From: Ramlibacter pinisoli | Lineage (GTDB): Bacteria > Pseudomonadota > Gammaproteobacteria > Burkholderiales > Burkholderiaceae_C | Reading direction: 5' to 3' | NCBI RefSeq assembly: GCF_009758015.1 | Contig: NZ_WSEL01000003.1 | Coordinates: 372,001-436,000, forward strand | DNA: 64,000 nt | Shown here: piece by piece, positions 1 to 10,261 of the stretch | Layout of the letters: every line of letters begins with the position of its first letter | How positions within the stretch are numbered: position 1 is the first letter of the stretch | Notes under the pieces: generated by a model | The model's input: the letters and a program-made list of their open reading frames with translations, nothing else | Told to the model about the DNA's origin: nothing | The model's database searches: none | Translations under genes and position numbers: made by a program

Positions 1-806
1 TAGATGGCCGCCAGTGCCACCGCGACGGCCACCCCGCCCTGGTACAGGACGGCACAGGCCATCAGCCACATGAAATCACGGTACCGGCGGGCCTGCCGGA
101 AGGTGCGGCCGAGCTGCTGCAAGGACGCTGCCAGGCCTCCCTGGACCCGCGCCACGGGATCGGGCTGCGCGCGCTCGCGCAGCAGGCGGAAGGTGAAGAG
201 CGAGGCGCCCCCGTACAGCACAGCGGTGAGCAGCATCGTCACGGGCACGAACTGCTCGGCCGTGATGCCGTGCTTCTGCGCCCAGAGCACGTAGGCCAGG
301 CTCAGGCCGAGCGCCAGCATGCCCCCGAAGTAGCCGAAGCCCCAGCCCCAGCCACTCACCTTGCCCATCGCCTCCGGTCGGGCGAGCTCCGGCAGGAAGG
401 CGGCCGTGAGCGACTCGCCGTAGCTGTAGAACGTGTTCGACAGGATGATCAGCAGCATCGCCAGTGCCACCCCACCGGGCGCAGCCAGGGACAGGGCCGC
501 GGTGCAGGCGACACACCCCAGGGTGACCAGCGCCAGCAGGCGCTTCTTGGACGCCCGCAGGTCCGCCAGGGCGCCCAGGCTGGGCATCGTGACCATCACG
601 ATGCCGTAGGAGATGCTCAGGGCGACCGTCCACGCGAAGGTGGCCCAGGGCGCGTTGCCTGCGATGCCACCGACGAAGTAGGCCGCGAACACCGCAGTGA
701 TGACGACGGTGGTGTAGCCCGAGTTGGCGAAGTCGTACATCGCCCAGCCGAACACCTCGCGCTTGCGCACGCCGGGGTTCAATGCATCCTGGGGGAAGAG
801 GGTCAT
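1..806 (-). CDS. MFS permease of the UMF1/Atg22-like type, C-terminus cut by window edge
   Basis: The reading frame opens with ATG at 806 and runs off the left edge, so about 268 N-terminal residues are visible. The N-terminal stretch WAMYDFANSGYTTVV is the signature of the UMF1 family of major facilitator permeases. It is followed by several hydrophobic spans and an acidic/basic inter-helix loop (GALADLRASKKRLLAL) typical of the MFS loop between helices 2 and 3. The protein would sit in the inner membrane; the substrate cannot be read from the sequence. It follows the conserved small protein gene on the same strand after 41 bp and may be cotranscribed with it. Family assignment is fairly safe, function is not. 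Confidence 0.85.
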   Translation of the reverse strand, partial: MTLFPQDALNPGVRKREVFGWAMYDFANSGYTTVVITAVFAAYFVGGIAGNAPWATFAWTVALSISYGIVMVTMPSLGALADLRASKKRLLALVTLGCVACTAALSLAAPGGVALAMLLIILSNTFYSYGESLTAAFLPELARPEAMGKVSGWGWGFGYFGGMLALGLSLAYVLWAQKHGITAEQFVPVTMLLTAVLYGGASLFTFRLLRERAQPDPVARVQGGLAASLQQLGRTFRQARRYRDFMWLMACAVLYQGGVAVAVALAAI

Positions 807-847
807 GTGCGGCGGATTGTGGCACCCACCGCGACGGTCGGCGAGAC

Positions 848-1480
848 CTAGTGCAGGTGCCGCGGCCGGCGGCCGCCGCCGTGGCTGCCCCCGCTGCCGC
901 CGCTGCTGCCCCGCGGCGGCTTGCCGATCTCGAGCGAGCTGACCAGCGCATCAAAGCGCTGCGAGAACAGCTTGTCGATCTCGGCCACCACGCCGCCGAG
1001 TTCGGAGCCGTCGAAGTGGCGCTCCATCAGGTTCACGACGTCCTCCACCAGCAGGTCGCGCTGGACCTGCATGATGGCGGCAGGGGTGGGGCCGACGAAC
1101 AGCATGATGAAGTCGTCGCGCGACTCCGCCTCGGGCGGCTCCTCCTCCTCGTCGAAGTCGGCGTCGTAGAAGGTGACCTCGATGGCCGCGCCCTGCTCCG
1201 CCAGCTCGTTCAGGCTCATGCACATCTCGTCGAGCGACTGGCGGAAATCCTCGTCGCCGTTGATGGTCCAGCACATGGTGAGCAGGTGCTCGTGGGCGTC
1301 GAACTTGATGCCCGGCTCTTCTTCGTAGGAGCTTTCGGCGCCGTCGGCCAGCGACTTCGCGCCGGCATAGGTCCACAGGGGCTTGAGCGCCTCCTGCAGC
1401 TGCGCGTAGCTCACGTCGGCACGCAGGGGCACGTCGCCATGGACGTGGATTTCGAAGGGCGCGCTGTCGTAATTCGCCAT
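848..1480 (-). CDS. Conserved hypothetical protein with acidic centre and Gly/Ser/His tail
   Basis: This 210-residue protein has no signal peptide or membrane span and is probably cytoplasmic. The first 180 residues look like a folded alpha/beta domain. A very acidic patch, DADFDEEEEPPEAE, lies near residue 110. The last 22 residues are low-complexity Gly/Ser/His/Arg (SGGSGGSHGGG then RRPRHLH), which could bind metal or nucleic acid. I recognise it only as the kind of small conserved protein seen in Burkholderiales genomes and assign no function. Start at the ATG at 1480. The downstream MFS gene is 41 bp away on the same strand. Confidence 0.75.
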   Translation of the reverse strand: MANYDSAPFEIHVHGDVPLRADVSYAQLQEALKPLWTYAGAKSLADGAESSYEEEPGIKFDAHEHLLTMCWTINGDEDFRQSLDEMCMSLNELAEQGAAIEVTFYDADFDEEEEPPEAESRDDFIMLFVGPTPAAIMQVQRDLLVEDVVNLMERHFDGSELGGVVAEIDKLFSQRFDALVSSLEIGKPPRGSSGGSGGSHGGGRRPRHLH

Positions 1481-1861
1481 GGGTATCCGCCTATACGCTG
1501 GACCGCGCGCCCTGCCGCGGCCCTCATCCTTAGCTTTGCCGCCGTCACCACCGCGTGACCGCGCCCGACTACTGCCGGGCAGGTGCGGCGATCCTGCCGT
1601 TCAACTCCCGGCAAGCCACACCTGGCTCTCCGTAGGCATTGTCTCACGCAGGATGCGCCGGCCCGCCGGGCTGCTGAAGCAGCACTGCGAGCAGCACAGG
1701 CACCTGCCGCCGAAACGGCAGAGGCAGCCACCGAAGAGATCGTTACAGGACGCGACGGGCGTGTCTGCTTCGCGACCAAGAGACACACATCGTGTCGGTT
1801 GTCAGCGCGCATAAACGATGCCCGAGCTACCGCGCGTGATGGCTCGACGCAGGGAGATGTG
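1481..1861. other. Intergenic region without a convincing gene
   Basis: This 381-bp stretch separates the divergent small protein gene (minus) and the DUF2844 gene (plus). Both strands contain open frames, but the plus-strand frame upstream of 1862 is Ala/Arg-rich without signal or domain features. The minus-strand frame at 1601-1786 is a Cys-rich 61-residue product that looks like the mirror of Ala/Gln codons. A small GCTGCTGAAGCAGC dyad lies near 1669. Promoters for both neighbours presumably lie here, but no strong -35/-10 pair stands out. Confidence 0.4.
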
Positions 1862-2302
1862 ATGTCCAAGAAGCATGTGTTCGCGGCGTGTGTGGCAGCG
1901 GCCGCGCACGCCGCGGCGGCCGGGGGACTCGGTGACGTTCGCCTGGACCTGCCCTCGGTGCAGGAAGCCACGCTCCAGAAGAAGACGCCCGCCGGTGCCG
2001 ACTACGTGGAAACTCAATTGCGGCTCGAGACCGGCACGCGGCTGCGCGTGTTCCGCGCGGCCGACGGGGTGATCTTCGCCGCCAGCTGGGCCGGCCCGTT
2101 CCTTCCCGACCTGCGCGAGGTGCTCGGCACGCATTTCGCGGCCGTTGCAGCCCGGCAGGAGGCGCCCGGCCCACGCAACCGCATGGTGGTTCGACAGGAC
2201 GACGTCGTCCTCGTCTCCGACGGCAGGCTGGGCGCGTTCCAGGGCCAGGCGTGGCTGCCTGGACAGTTGCCGGCTGGCTTCGACCTGCGCGTGCTGCCAT
2301 GA
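1862..2302 (+). CDS. DUF2844 family exported protein
   Basis: The 146-residue product starts at the ATG at 1862, preceded by a GGGAG ribosome-binding site at about 1852. This start gives an N-terminal signal peptide (MSKKHVFAACVAAAAHAAAA) ending near residue 20. The mature part is about 125 residues with alternating polar/hydrophobic beta-like character and no catalytic motif I recognise. Size, signal and position match the DUF2844 family, typically found next to DUF3443 in Burkholderiales. Its stop overlaps the start of the DUF3443 gene by 4 bp (ATGA), so the two are translationally coupled. Predicted periplasmic; function unknown. Confidence 0.8.
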   Translation: MSKKHVFAACVAAAAHAAAAGGLGDVRLDLPSVQEATLQKKTPAGADYVETQLRLETGTRLRVFRAADGVIFAASWAGPFLPDLREVLGTHFAAVAARQEAPGPRNRMVVRQDDVVLVSDGRLGAFQGQAWLPGQLPAGFDLRVLP

Positions 2303-3591
2303 AGGCGCTGCACGCATTGCGCCGACCGACTGTCGGCTGGGCCTTCCGCTGTTGGCTAGCCGTGCTCCTGGTCGCGGCGCTGACGGCCTGCGGCGGCGGA
2401 GGCGGCGGCGACGGCGGGACGCCGACGGTCGACGGCGGCACGAGCGCCGCGACGGCCTCGACCTTTCCGACGCTGCCGACGGTTGCCATCCCCGCGCCGG
2501 CGCCGAACGTGCTGCAAGTGGTCCTGGACCGCGGTCCGCAGGGAAGCGCCTTCAACACGCCCTTCGTGTCCGTGACGCTGTGCGTGCCGGGCACCGAGGT
2601 CTGCCAGACGCTGGATCACATCGTCCTCGACACGGCTTCCCATGGCCTGCGGGTCATTGCATCGGCGCTGCGGCCGGAACTGGCATTGCCAGCCGTGACG
2701 GTGGCAGCGACGGCAGGAGCCGCGCCCTTGCCCGCAGCGGAGTGCATGCCGTTCGCCAGCGGCTACGCCTGGGGCAGCCTGCGCAAGGCGGATCTCGCGA
2801 TGGCAGGCGAGCGCGCCGCAGGGATGACCATCCAGGTGATCGGCGACCGCAGCGCGCCGTACGCGACGGTCCCCGCCGCATGCACCCGCAACGGCCGGAA
2901 CCTTGCGGGCCTGCTGGACGCCAACGGCATCCTGGGGGTCGGCCCGCAGAAGCTCGATTGCGGTGCGGCGTGCGCGACCAGCGCATCGCCCTCGGTCTAC
3001 TTCGCCTGCGGCACGGGCGGATGCACGTCCACGCGGATGACGCTGGAGGCGCAGGTCGCCAACCCGGTCCCCTCGCTCCCGGTGAACAACAACGGCCTCA
3101 TGGTGGTCCTGCCCCAGGTCCCGATCGGCGGAACCGGCCCCACCGTGGGCGCCGTGGTGTTCGGCGTGGGCACGCAGGCCAACAACCAGATCGGCACTGC
3201 CACGGTGATCGGCCTGGACCCGCAGGGTTTCTTCACCACGCAGTACAAGGGGGTGGCCTATGCAGCATTCCTGGACACGGGATCGAACGGCATCTACTTC
3301 CCCGACGCGCAACTGGCGACGTGTGGGGGCCTGTATTGCCCGATCCTCCCGGCGCCGCGCAGTGCGACGATCACGTCGGCGCTCGGGGCCAGCGCCGCGA
3401 TCGACTTCCTGGTCGATTCACCGTTCTGGCTGATCCCGGAGGCCGCAGCCGCCCACCTGGGGGGCTCCGACGGCGCGCCGCTGTCGTTGCTGTTCAACTG
3501 GGGCCTGCCCTTCTTCTTCGGGCGCGCGGTGCACCTGGCGATCCAGGATGCGACCACGCCGGCGGGACGAGGACCCTACTGGGCGTTCTGA
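2299..3591 (+). CDS. DUF3443 family lipoprotein with two aspartyl-protease-like motifs
   Basis: The 430-residue protein begins at the ATG overlapping the DUF2844 stop. A hydrophobic segment ends in the lipobox-like LTACGGGGGG near residue 31, suggesting an outer-membrane lipoprotein. The body has two related motifs: IVLDTASHGLRV (Asp near residue 111) and AFLDTGSNGIYF (Asp near residue 326). Each is a hydrophobic strand, then D-T-[AG]-S, then G plus hydrophobics, which resembles the paired active-site loops of two-lobed aspartic proteases. Family recognition is by overall sequence and by the DUF2844 partner. Protease activity is only a hypothesis; the Ala in the first motif may weaken it. No gene follows on this strand before the tRNA cluster. 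Confidence 0.8.
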   Translation: MKALHALRRPTVGWAFRCWLAVLLVAALTACGGGGGGDGGTPTVDGGTSAATASTFPTLPTVAIPAPAPNVLQVVLDRGPQGSAFNTPFVSVTLCVPGTEVCQTLDHIVLDTASHGLRVIASALRPELALPAVTVAATAGAAPLPAAECMPFASGYAWGSLRKADLAMAGERAAGMTIQVIGDRSAPYATVPAACTRNGRNLAGLLDANGILGVGPQKLDCGAACATSASPSVYFACGTGGCTSTRMTLEAQVANPVPSLPVNNNGLMVVLPQVPIGGTGPTVGAVVFGVGTQANNQIGTATVIGLDPQGFFTTQYKGVAYAAFLDTGSNGIYFPDAQLATCGGLYCPILPAPRSATITSALGASAAIDFLVDSPFWLIPEAAAAHLGGSDGAPLSLLFNWGLPFFFGRAVHLAIQDATTPAGRGPYWAF

Positions 3592-3674
3592 ACGAACCGG
3601 GAGATGGTGCTCTCGGAGGCCGTGCGCGGATGGCTGGGCGCTGGAGCGGCGGATGCCGTCATGTTGGCGGCGGG

Positions 3675-3764
3675 TGGTGCCTCGAACCGGAATCGAACCG
3701 GTACGCCTTGTTCAAGGGCGGCGGATTTTAAGTCCGCTGTGTCTACCAATTTCACCATCGAGGC
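3675..3764 (-). tRNA. tRNA-Leu (anticodon UAA)
   Basis: Read on the minus strand the gene starts GCCTCGATGGTGAAATTGGT and ends in an encoded CCA. The acceptor stem GCCTCGA pairs with TCGAGGC. The anticodon loop ACTTAAAATC holds TAA. A long variable arm, as required for leucine tRNA, is followed by the T-loop GGTTCGATTCC. Length is 90 nt. It is the last of three tRNA genes downstream of lon. Confidence 0.96.
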
Positions 3765-3782
3765 CGCGGCCCAATGTAAGCC

Positions 3783-3814
3783 AAAAAAAAACAGCCCCGC
3801 GCGGGCGGGGCTGT
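3783..3814 (-). terminator. Rho-independent terminator between tRNA-Cys and tRNA-Leu
   Basis: On the minus strand a GC-rich stem (ACAGCCCCGC...GCGGGGCTGT) is followed directly by nine T residues. It would end transcripts leaving tRNA-Cys, so tRNA-Leu(UAA) probably depends on readthrough or its own promoter. Confidence 0.85.
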
Positions 3815-3820
3815 GAAGTC

Positions 3821-3894
3821 TGGAGGCGCGGCCCGGAGTCGAACCGGGCTGGACGGATTTGCAATCCGGTGCATAACCGCTTTGCTACCGCGCC
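3821..3894 (-). tRNA. tRNA-Cys (anticodon GCA)
   Basis: The minus-strand gene begins GGCGCGGTAGCAAAGCGGTT and ends CGCGCC-T-CCA. The anticodon loop ATTGCAAATC holds GCA, and the T-arm reads CGGTTCGACTCCG. It is 74 nt long with an encoded CCA. Terminators lie on both sides. Confidence 0.96.
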
Positions 3895-3910
3895 ACTGAT
3901 CCGGGTGCCA

Positions 3911-3940
3911 CAAGAAAAAGGGAAGCCGGTGCTTCCCTTT
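3911..3940 (-). terminator. Rho-independent terminator between tRNA-Gly and tRNA-Cys
   Basis: On the minus strand the stem GGGAAGC-ACCG-GCTTCCC is followed by TTTTTC. It separates tRNA-Gly from tRNA-Cys. Confidence 0.75.
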
Positions 3941-3951
3941 GACGCGGTACC

Positions 3952-4027
3952 TGGAGCGGGAGAAGAGTCTCGAACTCTCGACCTCAACCTTGGCAAGGTT
4001 GCGCTCTACCAACTGAGCTACTCCCGC
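3952..4027 (-). tRNA. tRNA-Gly (anticodon GCC)
   Basis: The minus-strand gene begins GCGGGAGTAGCTCAGTTGGT and ends CTCCCGC-T-CCA. The anticodon loop CTTGCCAAGG holds GCC and the T-arm is GAGTTCGAGACTC. It is 76 nt with encoded CCA, and is the first tRNA after the lon terminator. Confidence 0.97.
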
Positions 4028-4048
4028 GTGAGACCGCAATTCTATAAC

Positions 4049-4078
4049 AAAAAAACGCCTCCTCGAACGCTCGACGAG
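4049..4078 (-). terminator. Probable terminator of the lon transcript
   Basis: Just past the lon stop codon, the minus strand has the stem CTCGTCGA-GCGT-TCGAGGAG (one mismatch), then GGCG and seven T residues. It would separate lon from the tRNA genes. Confidence 0.7.
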
Positions 4079-4083
4079 AAATC

Positions 4084-6522
4084 TCAGTGCTTCACCGACA
4101 ACGGCCTCGCCGCGGGCTCGGGGCCGACGCGTGCCGGATCGATCGCGGGGGCCGCGGCCTGCGTCTCGTCGTCGGACAGCGGCGTGGGCTGGCGCTCCAG
4201 GGCGACCTCAAGCACCTTGTCGATCCACTTCACCGGCACGATCTCGAGCCCGCTCTTCACGTTCTCGGGAATGTCCTGCAGGTCCTTCGCGTTCTCCTCG
4301 GGAATGAGCACCGTCTTGATGCCGCCGCGCAGGGCCGCCAGCAGCTTCTCCTTCAGGCCACCGATGGCGGTGACCTCGCCGCGCAGGGTGATCTCGCCTG
4401 TCATCGCGACGTCGGCCCGCACCGGAATGCCGGTGAGCGCCGACACGATGGCGGTGGTCATGGCCGCACCCGCGCTCGGACCGTCCTTGGGGGTCGCGCC
4501 ATCCGGCACGTGGATGTGCATGTCCTTCTTCTCGAACACTTCGTCCTTGATGCCCAGGCCGCGCGAACGGCTGCGTACCACCGTGCGGGCCGCCTCGACC
4601 GATTCCTTCATCACGTCGCCGAGCGAGCCGGTGCGCGTGATGTTGCCCTTGCCCGGCATGAGCGCGGCCTCGATGGTGAGCAGGTCGCCGCCCACCTCGG
4701 TCCACGCCAGGCCGACCACCTGGCCCACCTGGTTCTGCTGCTCGGCCCGCCCGTAGGTGTACTTGCGCACGCCGAGGAAATCATTGAGGTTGTCGGCATC
4801 GACCGTGACCCGCGGCTTGTACTTCTTCAGCAGCAGGCCCTTGACCACCTTGCGGCAGATCTTGCCCAGGTCGCGCTCGAGCGAGCGCACGCCGGCCTCG
4901 CGCGTGTAGTAGCGGATGATGTCGCGCACCGCGTCCTCGGTGACCAGCAGCTCGGTGTCCTTGACGCCGTTGTTCTCCATCTGCTTGGGCAGCAGGTACT
5001 TCAACGCGATGTTGGTCTTCTCGTCCTCGGTGTAGCCGGAGAGGCGGATCACCTCCATCCGGTCCAGCAGTGCCGGGGGGATGTTCATCGAGTTCGACGT
5101 CGCCACGAACATGACGTCGGACAGGTCGAAGTCGACCTCGACGTAGTGGTCGCCGAACTTGTGGTTCTGCTCCGGATCCAGCACCTCGAGCAGCGCGCTC
5201 GAGGGATCGCCGCGGAAGTCGGTGCCCAGCTTGTCGATCTCGTCCAGCAGGAACAGCGGGTTGCGCGTGCCGGCCTTGTTCAGGTTCGACAGCACCTTGC
5301 CCGGCAGCGCGCCGATGTAGGTGCGGCGGTGGCCGCGGATTTCCGCTTCGTCGCGCATGCCGCCCAGGGCCATGCGGACGTACTTGCGACCGGTGGCCTT
5401 GGCGATCGACTGGCCCAGCGACGTCTTGCCGACGCCAGGGGGGCCCACGAGGCACAGGATCGGCGCCTTGACCTTGTCGACGCGCTGCTGCACCGCGAGG
5501 TATTCGAGGATGCGGTCCTTGACCTTGTCGAGGCCGTAGTGGTCCTCGTTCAGCACCGTCTCGGCGTGCCCCAGGTCGTGCTTGATCTTGGTCTTCTTGG
5601 CCCAGGGCAGGCCCACCAGCACGTCGATGTAGTTGCGCACCACGGTCGCCTCGGCCGACATCGGCGACATCAGCTTGAGCTTCTTGAGCTCGCCCTCGGC
5701 CTTCTTCAAGGCGTCCTTGGGCATCTTGGCGGCCTTGATCTTCTTCTCGATCTCCTCGATGTCGGCGCCCTCCTCGCCCTCACCGAGTTCCTTCTGGATG
5801 GCCTTGACCTGCTCGTTCAGGTAGAAGTCGCGCTGGTTCTTCTCCATCTGGCGCTTCACGCGCGAGCGGATCTTCTTGTCGACGTTCAGGATGTCGACCT
5901 CGCGCTCGATCTGCTCGAACAGGTTTTCCAGCCGGCCCTTGATGTCGGCCAGATCCAGGACGACCTGCTTGTTGTCGAGCTTGAGCGGCAGGTGGGCGGC
6001 GATGGTGTCGGCCAGGCGGCCGGGGTCATCGATGCTGGAGATCGAGGTGAGGATCTCGGGCGGGATTTTCTTGTTCAGCTTGACGTACTGGTCGAACTGC
6101 TGCATCACCGCGCGGCGCAGCGCCTCGATCTCGCTCGACTTGCTCTCCTGCTCGGAGGCGTCGACGGGGCTGACGTTGGCGACGAAGTGCTGCTCGCCTT
6201 CCTCGATGCGGTTGACGCGGGCACGCTGCTGGCCCTCGACCAGCACCTTCACGGTGCCGTCGGGCAGCTTGAGCATCTGCAGGATGGTGGAGACGCAGCC
6301 GACCTCGAACATGTCGCTGACCGAGGGCTCGTCCTTGGCGGCCGCCTTCTGGGCCACCAGCATGATGCGGCGCTCGGCCTCCATGGCCGCTTCCAGGGCC
6401 TTGATGCTCTTGGGGCGGCCCACGAACAGCGGGATGACCATGTGGGGGAACACCACCACGTCCCGCAGCGGCAGCAGCGGGAGGTCAATCGGGGTGGCGG
6501 GAAGCGGGACGTGTCCGGACAT
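4084..6522 (-). CDS. lon: ATP-dependent protease Lon
   Basis: The 812-residue protein has the full LonA layout. The N-terminal substrate-binding domain (about 12-200) starts [21 protein letters not shown] coiled-coil region (about 210-300) precedes the AAA+ module, with Walker A GPPGVGKT near 359 and Walker B FLLDEIDK. The C-terminal serine protease domain has catalytic Ser in DGPSAGAAM (about 682) and Lys in [10 protein letters not shown] (about 726). It degrades misfolded and regulatory proteins in the cytoplasm. The ATG at 6522 has the strong site AAGGAGT close upstream. It ends the conserved tig-clpP-clpX-lon run and carries its own heat-shock promoter match. Confidence 0.98.
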   Translation of the reverse strand: MSGHVPLPATPIDLPLLPLRDVVVFPHMVIPLFVGRPKSIKALEAAMEAERRIMLVAQKAAAKDEPSVSDMFEVGCVSTILQMLKLPDGTVKVLVEGQQRARVNRIEEGEQHFVANVSPVDASEQESKSSEIEALRRAVMQQFDQYVKLNKKIPPEILTSISSIDDPGRLADTIAAHLPLKLDNKQVVLDLADIKGRLENLFEQIEREVDILNVDKKIRSRVKRQMEKNQRDFYLNEQVKAIQKELGEGEEGADIEEIEKKIKAAKMPKDALKKAEGELKKLKLMSPMSAEATVVRNYIDVLVGLPWAKKTKIKHDLGHAETVLNEDHYGLDKVKDRILEYLAVQQRVDKVKAPILCLVGPPGVGKTSLGQSIAKATGRKYVRMALGGMRDEAEIRGHRRTYIGALPGKVLSNLNKAGTRNPLFLLDEIDKLGTDFRGDPSSALLEVLDPEQNHKFGDHYVEVDFDLSDVMFVATSNSMNIPPALLDRMEVIRLSGYTEDEKTNIALKYLLPKQMENNGVKDTELLVTEDAVRDIIRYYTREAGVRSLERDLGKICRKVVKGLLLKKYKPRVTVDADNLNDFLGVRKYTYGRAEQQNQVGQVVGLAWTEVGGDLLTIEAALMPGKGNITRTGSLGDVMKESVEAARTVVRSRSRGLGIKDEVFEKKDMHIHVPDGATPKDGPSAGAAMTTAIVSALTGIPVRADVAMTGEITLRGEVTAIGGLKEKLLAALRGGIKTVLIPEENAKDLQDIPENVKSGLEIVPVKWIDKVLEVALERQPTPLSDDETQAAAPAIDPARVGPEPAARPLSVKH

Positions 6523-6547
6523 GGGACTCCTTTGTGTGACCAGCCGC

Positions 6548-6575
6548 AGATGGACTGGAAAAGCGCATTTTCAAC
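6548..6575 (-). promoter_or_regulatory. Predicted sigma-32 (heat-shock) promoter of lon
   Basis: On the minus strand GTTGAAA (6569-6575) is followed after 13 bp by GTCCATCT (6548-6555). These fit the sigma-32 consensus CTTGAAA-N11-16-CCCCATNT with only a few differences. Transcription would start about 20 bp ahead of the lon ATG, just before the AAGGAGT site. Heat-shock control of lon is well established in other proteobacteria. Confidence 0.65.
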
Positions 6576-6636
6576 CCGCCGGTGCCTGCCGGGGGCGCCA
6601 TGAGCACCCGAAACCGCGTGGCCTTCAGGTCCTTGG

Positions 6637-7902
<1,266 letters not shown>

Positions 7903-8033
7903 TGGTGCGGTGTCCTCGCGACTGGATTTTCAATGATAACCAAACAGGAAACCGCGCCCTTTGTCGGAAGGGACGCCGTTGCTTGGCTGCAACCGGCCCC
8001 CGGGGCGGGCCGGTCGGTGGAGGACGCGGATCG

Positions 8034-8642
8034 TCAGGGGCGCTTGGCAATCACCTGGTCGACAAGCCCGTACTCCTTGGCCTCGTCGGCCGCGAGGAAA
8101 TAGTCACGCTCGGTGTCGCGCTCGATGCGCTCCAGGGGCTGGCCGGTCTTCTCCGCCAGGATCCTGTTCAACGTGGCGCGGGTCTTGAGAATCTCGTTGG
8201 CGTGGATCTCGATGTCGCTCGCCTGGCCCTGCATGCCGCCCAGCGGCTGGTGGATCATGATCTTCGAGTGCGGCAGCGAGAACCGCTTGCCCTTGGCGCC
8301 GGCGGCCAGCAGGAAGGCGCCCATGCTGGCGGCCATGCCGGTGCACAGCGTGGAGACGTCCGGCTTGACGAAGTTCATGGTGTCGTAGATCGCCATGCCG
8401 GCGCTGACGCTGCCGCCCGGGGAGTTGATGTAGAACGAGATGTCCTTGTCGGGGTTCTCGCTCTCCAGGAACAGCAGCTGCGCCACTACCAGGTTGGCCG
8501 TCTGGTCGTTGACCGGACCGACCAGGAACACCACCCGCTCCCGGAGCAGGCGGCTGTAGATGTCGTAGGACCGCTCGCCGCGGCCCGACTGCTCGATGAC
8601 CATCGGGATCATGCCGAGGGCCTGGGTCTCAAGTGCGCTCAT
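8034..8642 (-). CDS. clpP: ClpP, proteolytic subunit
   Basis: The start chosen is the ATG at 8642 ([18 protein letters not shown]), giving 202 residues, the normal ClpP size. An upstream ATG would add an Arg/Cys-rich extension not seen in the family. The catalytic triad is visible: Ser106 in GMAASMGAF, His131 in KIMIHQP and Asp180 in DTERDYFL. The protein forms the tetradecameric barrel that ClpX docks on. The spacing to tig (129 bp) contains two small hairpins but no T-run. Confidence 0.97.
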   Translation of the reverse strand: MSALETQALGMIPMVIEQSGRGERSYDIYSRLLRERVVFLVGPVNDQTANLVVAQLLFLESENPDKDISFYINSPGGSVSAGMAIYDTMNFVKPDVSTLCTGMAASMGAFLLAAGAKGKRFSLPHSKIMIHQPLGGMQGQASDIEIHANEILKTRATLNRILAEKTGQPLERIERDTERDYFLAADEAKEYGLVDQVIAKRP

Positions 8643-8771
8643 GGGGGATTCTGGCTTTCGGAGTGTCGGCTGGTACTGTAGCCAAAATTGACATGGGGCC
8701 CGGGTGCAGGACTGCAAGTCCCGCACACGAGCCCCATGCGCCGCCTGCCCGGGCGGGCAGGCCGGGCAGCG

Positions 8772-10082
8772 TCACTGCTGGCCCATCAGCTCGTCGAACG
8801 AGACCTGCTTGTCCTTGACCTGGGCCTTGGCCAGCACGAAATCGGTGACGTTGTTCTCGATCACCACTGCCTCGACCTCGGCCAGGCGGCGGTTGTCGCT
8901 GTAGTACCAGCGCACGACATCGGCCGGCTTCTCGTAGCTGGCGGACAGCTCTTCCACGTGGGCGCGGATCTGCTCCGGCTTGGCCTGCAGGTCGTGGGCG
9001 CGGACGAGCTCGGCAACCACCAGGCCCAGGCGCACGCGGCGCTCGGCCTGCGGGCGGAACACGTCATCGGGGATCGGGGCCTTGTCGGCGTCCTTGATGC
9101 CGCGCTGCTTGAGGTCGGCGCGGGCGCCTTCGATCATGCGGTCGACTTCGGCCTGGACGCTGCTCTTGGGCAGGTCGAGCTCGGCCTTGGCCACCAGGGC
9201 GTCCATCACGGCCTGCTTGTTGCGGGACAGCAGCCGGAACTTGACTTCGCGCTCGAGGTTCTTCTTGATGTCGGCGCGCAGGGCCTCGACGGTGCCGTTC
9301 TCGATGCCGAGCGACTTGGCCAGTTCCTCGTTCACCTCGGGCAGCTTGGCCGCCTCGATCTTCTTGACCGTCACCAGGAAGTCGGCGGTCTTGCCCGCCA
9401 CGTCCTTGCCGTGGTAGTCGGCCGGGAAGGCCAGCGGGAAGGTCTTGCTCTCGCCGGCCTTCATGCCGCGCACGGCCTCCTCGAACTCCTTGAGCATCTG
9501 GCCTTCGCCGACCAGGAACTGGAAGTCCTCGGCCTTGCCGCCCTGGAACGGCTCGCCGTCGATCTTGCCCTCGAAGTCCACCGTCACGCGGTCGCCGTCC
9601 TGGGCGGCGGCATCCTGCGCGCGCTGCGCGAAGGTGCGGCGCTGCTTGCGCAGGATGTCCAGCGTCTTGTCGATGGCGGCATCGCTCACCTCGGCCGCCA
9701 GCTTCTCCACCTCGGCGCCGGCCAGGTCGGCGATCTTGACTTCGGGATAGACCTCGAACACCGCGTCGAATTCCAGCTGCCCCTCGGGCGACTGCTCCTT
9801 CTCGGTGATCTTGGGCTGGCCGGCCACGCGCAGCTTGGCCTCGTTGGCGGCCTGGGCGAATGCCTCGCCGACCTTGGCGTTCATCACCTCGAAGTGCACC
9901 GAATAGCCGTACCGCTGGGCCACGACGTTCATCGGCACCTTGCCCGGCCGGAAGCCGTCCATCTTCACGGTGCGCGCGAGGCGCTTGAGGCGGGAATCGA
10001 CCTCGGACTGGATCGCGGTGACGGGCAGCGTCAGGGTGATTTTGCGTTCGAGCTTGTCGAGGGTTTCAACGGTCACGGCCAT
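8772..10082 (-). CDS. tig: Trigger factor, ribosome-associated chaperone
   Basis: This 436-residue protein starts [20 protein letters not shown]. The N-terminal ribosome-docking domain carries the signature [12 protein letters not shown] (about 44-55). The FKBP-like peptidyl-prolyl isomerase domain (about 155-245) includes [20 protein letters not shown] long helical C-terminal chaperone arm follows. It binds the ribosome exit site through L23 and shields nascent chains. tig is the first protein gene of the protease run and begins only 25 bp after tRNA-Leu(UAG), so both may share a promoter upstream of the tRNA. Confidence 0.98.
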   Translation of the reverse strand: MAVTVETLDKLERKITLTLPVTAIQSEVDSRLKRLARTVKMDGFRPGKVPMNVVAQRYGYSVHFEVMNAKVGEAFAQAANEAKLRVAGQPKITEKEQSPEGQLEFDAVFEVYPEVKIADLAGAEVEKLAAEVSDAAIDKTLDILRKQRRTFAQRAQDAAAQDGDRVTVDFEGKIDGEPFQGGKAEDFQFLVGEGQMLKEFEEAVRGMKAGESKTFPLAFPADYHGKDVAGKTADFLVTVKKIEAAKLPEVNEELAKSLGIENGTVEALRADIKKNLEREVKFRLLSRNKQAVMDALVAKAELDLPKSSVQAEVDRMIEGARADLKQRGIKDADKAPIPDDVFRPQAERRVRLGLVVAELVRAHDLQAKPEQIRAHVEELSASYEKPADVVRWYYSDNRRLAEVEAVVIENNVTDFVLAKAQVKDKQVSFDELMGQQ

Positions 10083-10107
10083 GGTGGTTCTCTCTTCGTG
10101 GGTCGGG

Positions 10108-10194
10108 TGGTGCGCGGGGTCGGACTCGAACCGACACGCCCGTGAAGGCGTCAGGACCTAAACCTGGTGCGTCTACCAATTTCGCCACCCGCGC
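10108..10194 (-). tRNA. tRNA-Leu (anticodon UAG)
   Basis: The minus-strand gene begins GCGCGGGTGGCGAAATTGGT and ends CCCGCGC-A-CCA (87 nt). The anticodon loop GTTTAGGTCC holds TAG. A class-II variable arm and the T-arm CGGTTCGAGTCCG are present. It lies directly ahead of tig, a linkage common in betaproteobacteria. Confidence 0.96.
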
Positions 10195-10261
10195 GGTCCA
10201 AAAGCAGGGCGGGCGGCACGCAGCCGCCCGTCCGAATCCGGTCAACCCGGGATTTTAATGC

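Noticed and set aside
1601..1786. Cys-rich 61-residue open frame on the minus strand
   Set aside because: No ribosome-binding site, no signal or domain; the Cys run mirrors Ala/Gln codons on the other strand.
4087..6603. 838-residue open frame antisense to lon
   Set aside because: His/Leu/Gln/Val-rich product of GC-rich third positions opposite a certain gene; same for the long frames opposite tig, the RND permease, the DUF349 gene and pilY1.
8690..8770. Possible tRNA remnant or RNA gene between clpP and tig
   Set aside because: Only two small hairpins (GCAGGACT-GCA-AGTCCCGC and GCCTGCCCGGGCGGGCAGGC); no tRNA arms or T-run.
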